This document shows positions 61,151-64,000 of a stretch of 64,000 nucleotides of DNA, piece by piece. Origin of the DNA: Steromphala cineraria (lineage: Eukaryota > Mollusca > Gastropoda > Trochida > Trochidae); contig OU744724.1 of the NCBI GenBank assembly GCA_916613615.1, positions 23,794,171 to 23,858,170 on the forward strand, in the 5' to 3' direction. Below the pieces are notes generated by a model. The model did no database searches. It was not told the DNA's origin and saw only the letters and a program-made list of their open reading frames with translations. Position 1 is the stretch's first letter, and each line of letters begins with the position of its first letter. The position numbers were made by a program, and so were the translations under genes.

Positions 61151-61390
61151 CTCCATTAGATGACAGTCTAGGGCAAATTTATTTCTCCTTAGATATTTTA
61201 GTGTGGACTTCTTTCACTGTCTGATATTGGCGATCTAGAAAGTGTTGAATAATAATACATTTGTTTTGTAATTTTTTTAGAGGTTTTCTTGCAATAGGTA
61301 ACATCAGTTTCATTTTTAGCTCATCTTGCCTGTATAAAGCAAACTTGATATGATGCCTGATGAGCTACAGAGCCAATGGCTCTATTTTTA

Positions 61391-62376
61391 ATGACCTTTT
61401 CGCTAGGCTAAGACGTGACTTATTTCCCTATGACTTTTTTTCCGATCACCGAATATAACATTAAGATAACTGTTCTTGAATTGAATGTCAAGATAACTGT
61501 TAAATCAATTTTCAGATAGATATATTATGTACTTTATTCCTCCATAAGTTGAAGATTAGAAAACAAATACACATATCAAATCAATATGGAGAGGTTCACG
61601 TTGTCTCGTTTATATCACTGACAGTCTTACATAGCGATCCATTGAACACGTATCCAAACATTCACGAATGGTTTGTTACATGAATGTTATCTACACACAG
61701 AACGGTTCGTCATCCATATGTCTGTATATCCCTGGGGATCTCAGTCTAGTTTGACGCAATTCACATGGTCTTTAGCATTCATAGAAAATCATCTGGAGAG
61801 CAGACCCTTGTTTATCCGTCCGTCGGTCTCAAGAATTCAGTATGATTTTTACTTTAGCTTCACCCAAAACATCATTGTTTATCAATTGACTCGATTCCAC
61901 AAAGAAATAATCACTAGAACACTCTAGTTAAATGGGTCATTACAAATACATATTTCTGACCTGGAATATTCAGTATCCCATAAACTATGCCCGTTTTAGG
62001 TACATGAAGAATTTGAGACTGATTGGCCGTGAGCGTTTTGAGCAGACAAGTACTTAATGGCCGTCCTGTATCATTTTCTTACATTAGGCCTTGTTTAGAA
62101 AGGCTGCTTCACTGTCAGGTAGTGTGTTTAGAGAGGTTTGTGTTTCCACTTGTATTACGTGTCAGCTTGGAGCTTGTCAGTGTGAAGAAGTTCTCTGGAT
62201 TATCTCCTAAGTATGTTTGTACTTGAAACACTTCTTCTGAAAGGGCTTGTATTAGAAACACCAAGTCCTTGTTTATTGGACAGCCGCTACCGTTAAGTAG
62301 ACGCTGATTGATTTGATAAATAAACTACTGAAAAGGCAAGATATTTAACGTGATACACACGTTACATTTTCGTTTT
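61391..62376 (+). repeat. Segmental duplication, right flank copy
   Basis: Second copy of 51903-52918, lying directly between element A and element B. Together with its element it forms the second unit of a head-to-tail duplication. Confidence 0.85.
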
Positions 62377-63604
62377 TAGCTCATCAGGACTGAAAGTCCA
62401 GATGGGCTTATGGCATGGCCCGTCGTCCGGCGTCCGTCCGTCCGTCGTCCGTCGTCCGTCCGTCGTCCGTCCGTAAACTTTTGACACTTTCGACTTCTCC
62501 TCATGAACCATACACATTAGAGAGCTGAAATTTTGTGTACAAGTACATTAGCATATGGAGATTCTAATTTGTAACTTTGGTGACCCTGTGACCCCAATTA
62601 GGGTCACAGGGGTCACAACTTTAAAAACCTATTTTCATCTTCTTCTCCAGTTCCAGAAGGATTAGAGAGTTAAAAATGATATGTGCAGACTCCTTGGCCA
62701 ATGGGGATTCTAATTTGTAACTTTGGTGACCCTGTGACCCCAAATAGGGTCACAGGGGTCACAACCTTAAATACCTATTTTCATCTTCTTCTCCAGTTCC
62801 AAAAGGAGTAGAGAGTTAAAAATTATATGTGCAGACTCCTTGGACAATGGAGATTCTAATTTGTAACTTTGGTGACCCTGTGACCCCAAATAGGGTCACA
62901 GGGGTCACAACCTTAAAAACCTATTTTCATCTTCTTCTCCAGTTCTAAAATGACTAGAGAGTTGAAAGTGATATGTGCAGACTCCTTGGACAATGTGGAT
63001 TCTAATTTGTAACTTTGGTGAACCTGTGACCCCAAATAGGGTCACAGGGGTCACAACCTTAAAAACCTATTTTCATCTTCTTCTCTAGTTCTAAAAGGAC
63101 TAGAGAGTTGAAAGTGATATGTGCAGACTCCTTGGACAATGGGGATTCTAAATTATAGATTTCGTGACCCCATGACCCCAAATAGGGTCACAGGGGTCAC
63201 AACCTTAAAAACCTATTTTCATCATCATCTTTAGCTCCTAAAGGTCTATTGAGCTGAAAGACTGCATGTAGACTCCTTGGCCAATTGGGATTCTAAACTG
63301 TAGGTTTTGTGACCCCATGACCCCAAATAGGGTCACAGGGGTCACAATCTTAAAAACCTATTTTTCTCCATTAGATGACAGTCTTTGACAAATTTATTTC
63401 TCCTTGGATATTTTAGTGTGGACTTCTTTCACTGTCTGATATTGGCCATCTAGAAGGTGTTGAATATAATACATTTGTTTTGTAATTTTTTTATAGGTTT
63501 TCTTGCAAAAGGTAACATCAGTTTCATTTTTAACTCATCTTGCCTGTATAAAGCAAACTTGATATGATGCCTGATGAGCTACAGAGCCAATGGCGCTATT
63601 TTTA
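62377..63604 (+). mobile_element. Short inverted-repeat element with satellite (copy B)
   Basis: It has the same start and end as copy A (TAGCTCATCAGGACTGAAAG; GATGCCTGATGAGCTACAGA) but only 1,228 bp in total, against about 8.47 kb for copy A. The difference is almost entirely satellite copy number. The terminal hairpin has one change (GGCGCT for GGCTCT). Confidence 0.8.
62555..63365 (+). repeat. Satellite of copy B, about 6 monomers
   Basis: These are the same monomers as 53093-61150 with the same 146 bp period. The last one is of the TTTAGCTCCTAAAGG type, as is the last monomer of copy A, so the two arrays share their 3' boundary structure. Confidence 0.9.
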
Positions 63605-64000
63605 AGGATTCAGCCTTTCAGGCTGAATCCTTATTGTTATTGGCGTGTTTTATTATTATTATTCCACCGATTTTGTGCCCGCGTTTCAGCCAAAACGGCT
63701 AATGCTATAACAGTAAAATTTGGTACACTGATAGCCCTCTATGAGAAGAGGCCATAATAAGCTTTTGGGCGAAATCGGTCGACAAATAAAAGGTCAAGGT
63801 CGAATCCAAGTTCGAAACATTAACATGGGTTTTTTTTTCAAAATGCACTTAGCGACCTGAATTTTTTGTTTAAAGATGCGCAATAAAAAATAATGGAAAA
63901 AAACAAATCATGGCAAATTCGTAGGTCACGTGATTTGGCCGCCATCTTGGTTTTAGTGCATTTTTGGCAATTTCCGACCCCACCCACCTTTGACAATCTT
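63603..64000 (+). repeat. Start of a further dispersed repeat opening with a hairpin
   Basis: TAAGGATTCAGCCT and AGGCTGAATCCTTA are exact 14 bp reverse complements separated by TTC (63603-63633). The following AT-rich TATTATTATTATTCC and the remaining sequence have no open frame. The abutment to the end of element B suggests nested insertion. The other end lies outside the window. Confidence 0.6.

Larger units (their letters stand above)
52919..61390 (+). mobile_element. Long inverted-repeat element filled with satellite (copy A)
   Basis: The element opens TAGCTCATCAGGACTGAAGG, continues CCAGATGGGCTTATGGCATG and a CGTC/CGTCCGTC run (52964-53012), then enters the satellite. It closes with GATGCCTGATGAGCTACAGA, the hairpin AGAGCCAATGGCTCT and ATTTTTA. 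The ends TAGCTCATCAGG and CCTGATGAGCTA are inverted repeats. An extra internal TAGCTCATC at about 61318 makes a second dyad with the end. No transposase is present. Elements with a tandem-repeat core are known in bivalves (for example the pearl family); whether this one belongs there is not tested. Confidence 0.8.

Noticed and set aside
52919..61390. CRISPR-like array of regularly spaced repeats
   Set aside because: Repeats are contiguous ~146 bp monomers without unique spacers, in a eukaryotic genome with introns.
52919..61390. Helitron, suggested by the hairpin near the 3' end
   Set aside because: The end is CTAT...TTTTA, not CTRR; there is no 5' TC terminus, and the ends form inverted repeats, unlike Helitrons. 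Not excluded for a distant relative.

Overview
The window is AT-rich animal nuclear DNA. It has interrupted genes with GT-AG introns, non-LTR retrotransposons, short inverted-repeat elements and a large satellite array. The proteins and the repeat style (elements ending in TAGCTCATC, CGTCCGTC runs) point to a mollusc, most likely a bivalve. That placement is inference; no species is assigned.

Region by region: (1) 733-13754, minus strand: a short-chain dehydrogenase/reductase (SDR) gene in six recognisable exons. One exon is missing from my reading and one splice acceptor looks defective. The 10.3 kb interval between its last two visible exons is filled by three partial LINEs of the L1/Tx1 type in the same orientation, plus a small inverted-repeat element. 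(2) 15532-19495, plus strand: a complete ARPIN gene in six exons (225 aa), an inhibitor of the Arp2/3 complex. Its last exon encodes only Asp-Asp-stop. (3) 22962-27902, minus strand: a complete ATP6V1D gene in seven exons (250 aa), the V-ATPase rotor subunit D, with a CLEAR-like E-box 33 bp upstream of its ATG. ARPIN and ATP6V1D are convergent; the SDR gene and ARPIN are divergent. (4) 29.4-30.65 kb: a minisatellite whose main unit is 105 bp. (5) 30.8-35.3 kb: a candidate promoter and noncoding exon, then one well-formed first coding exon (35047-35316) of an unrecognised plus-strand gene. (6) 35.3-51.9 kb: no gene recognised; scattered repeats, including a 316 bp inverted-repeat element flanked by TTAA. 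It may be a long first intron. (7) 51.9-63.6 kb: a tandem segmental duplication. Each copy is a ~1 kb unique flank followed by a terminal-inverted-repeat element filled with a ~145.8 bp satellite: about 55 monomers in the first copy and about 6 in the second. A 117 bp satellite-free relative sits in an ATP6V1D intron. (8) 63603-64000: the start of another repeat that opens with a 14 bp-arm hairpin.

The three recognised genes are unrelated housekeeping or cytoskeletal genes and do not form a pathway. The most unusual structure is the transposon-embedded satellite. It keeps a strict 1,312 bp (nine-monomer) register, and every monomer carries a dyad of TGACCC/GGGTCA motifs resembling nuclear-receptor half-sites, together with a good consensus splice acceptor. 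Exon coordinates for the three genes were checked by hand for reading-frame phase; no alignment or database search was run.
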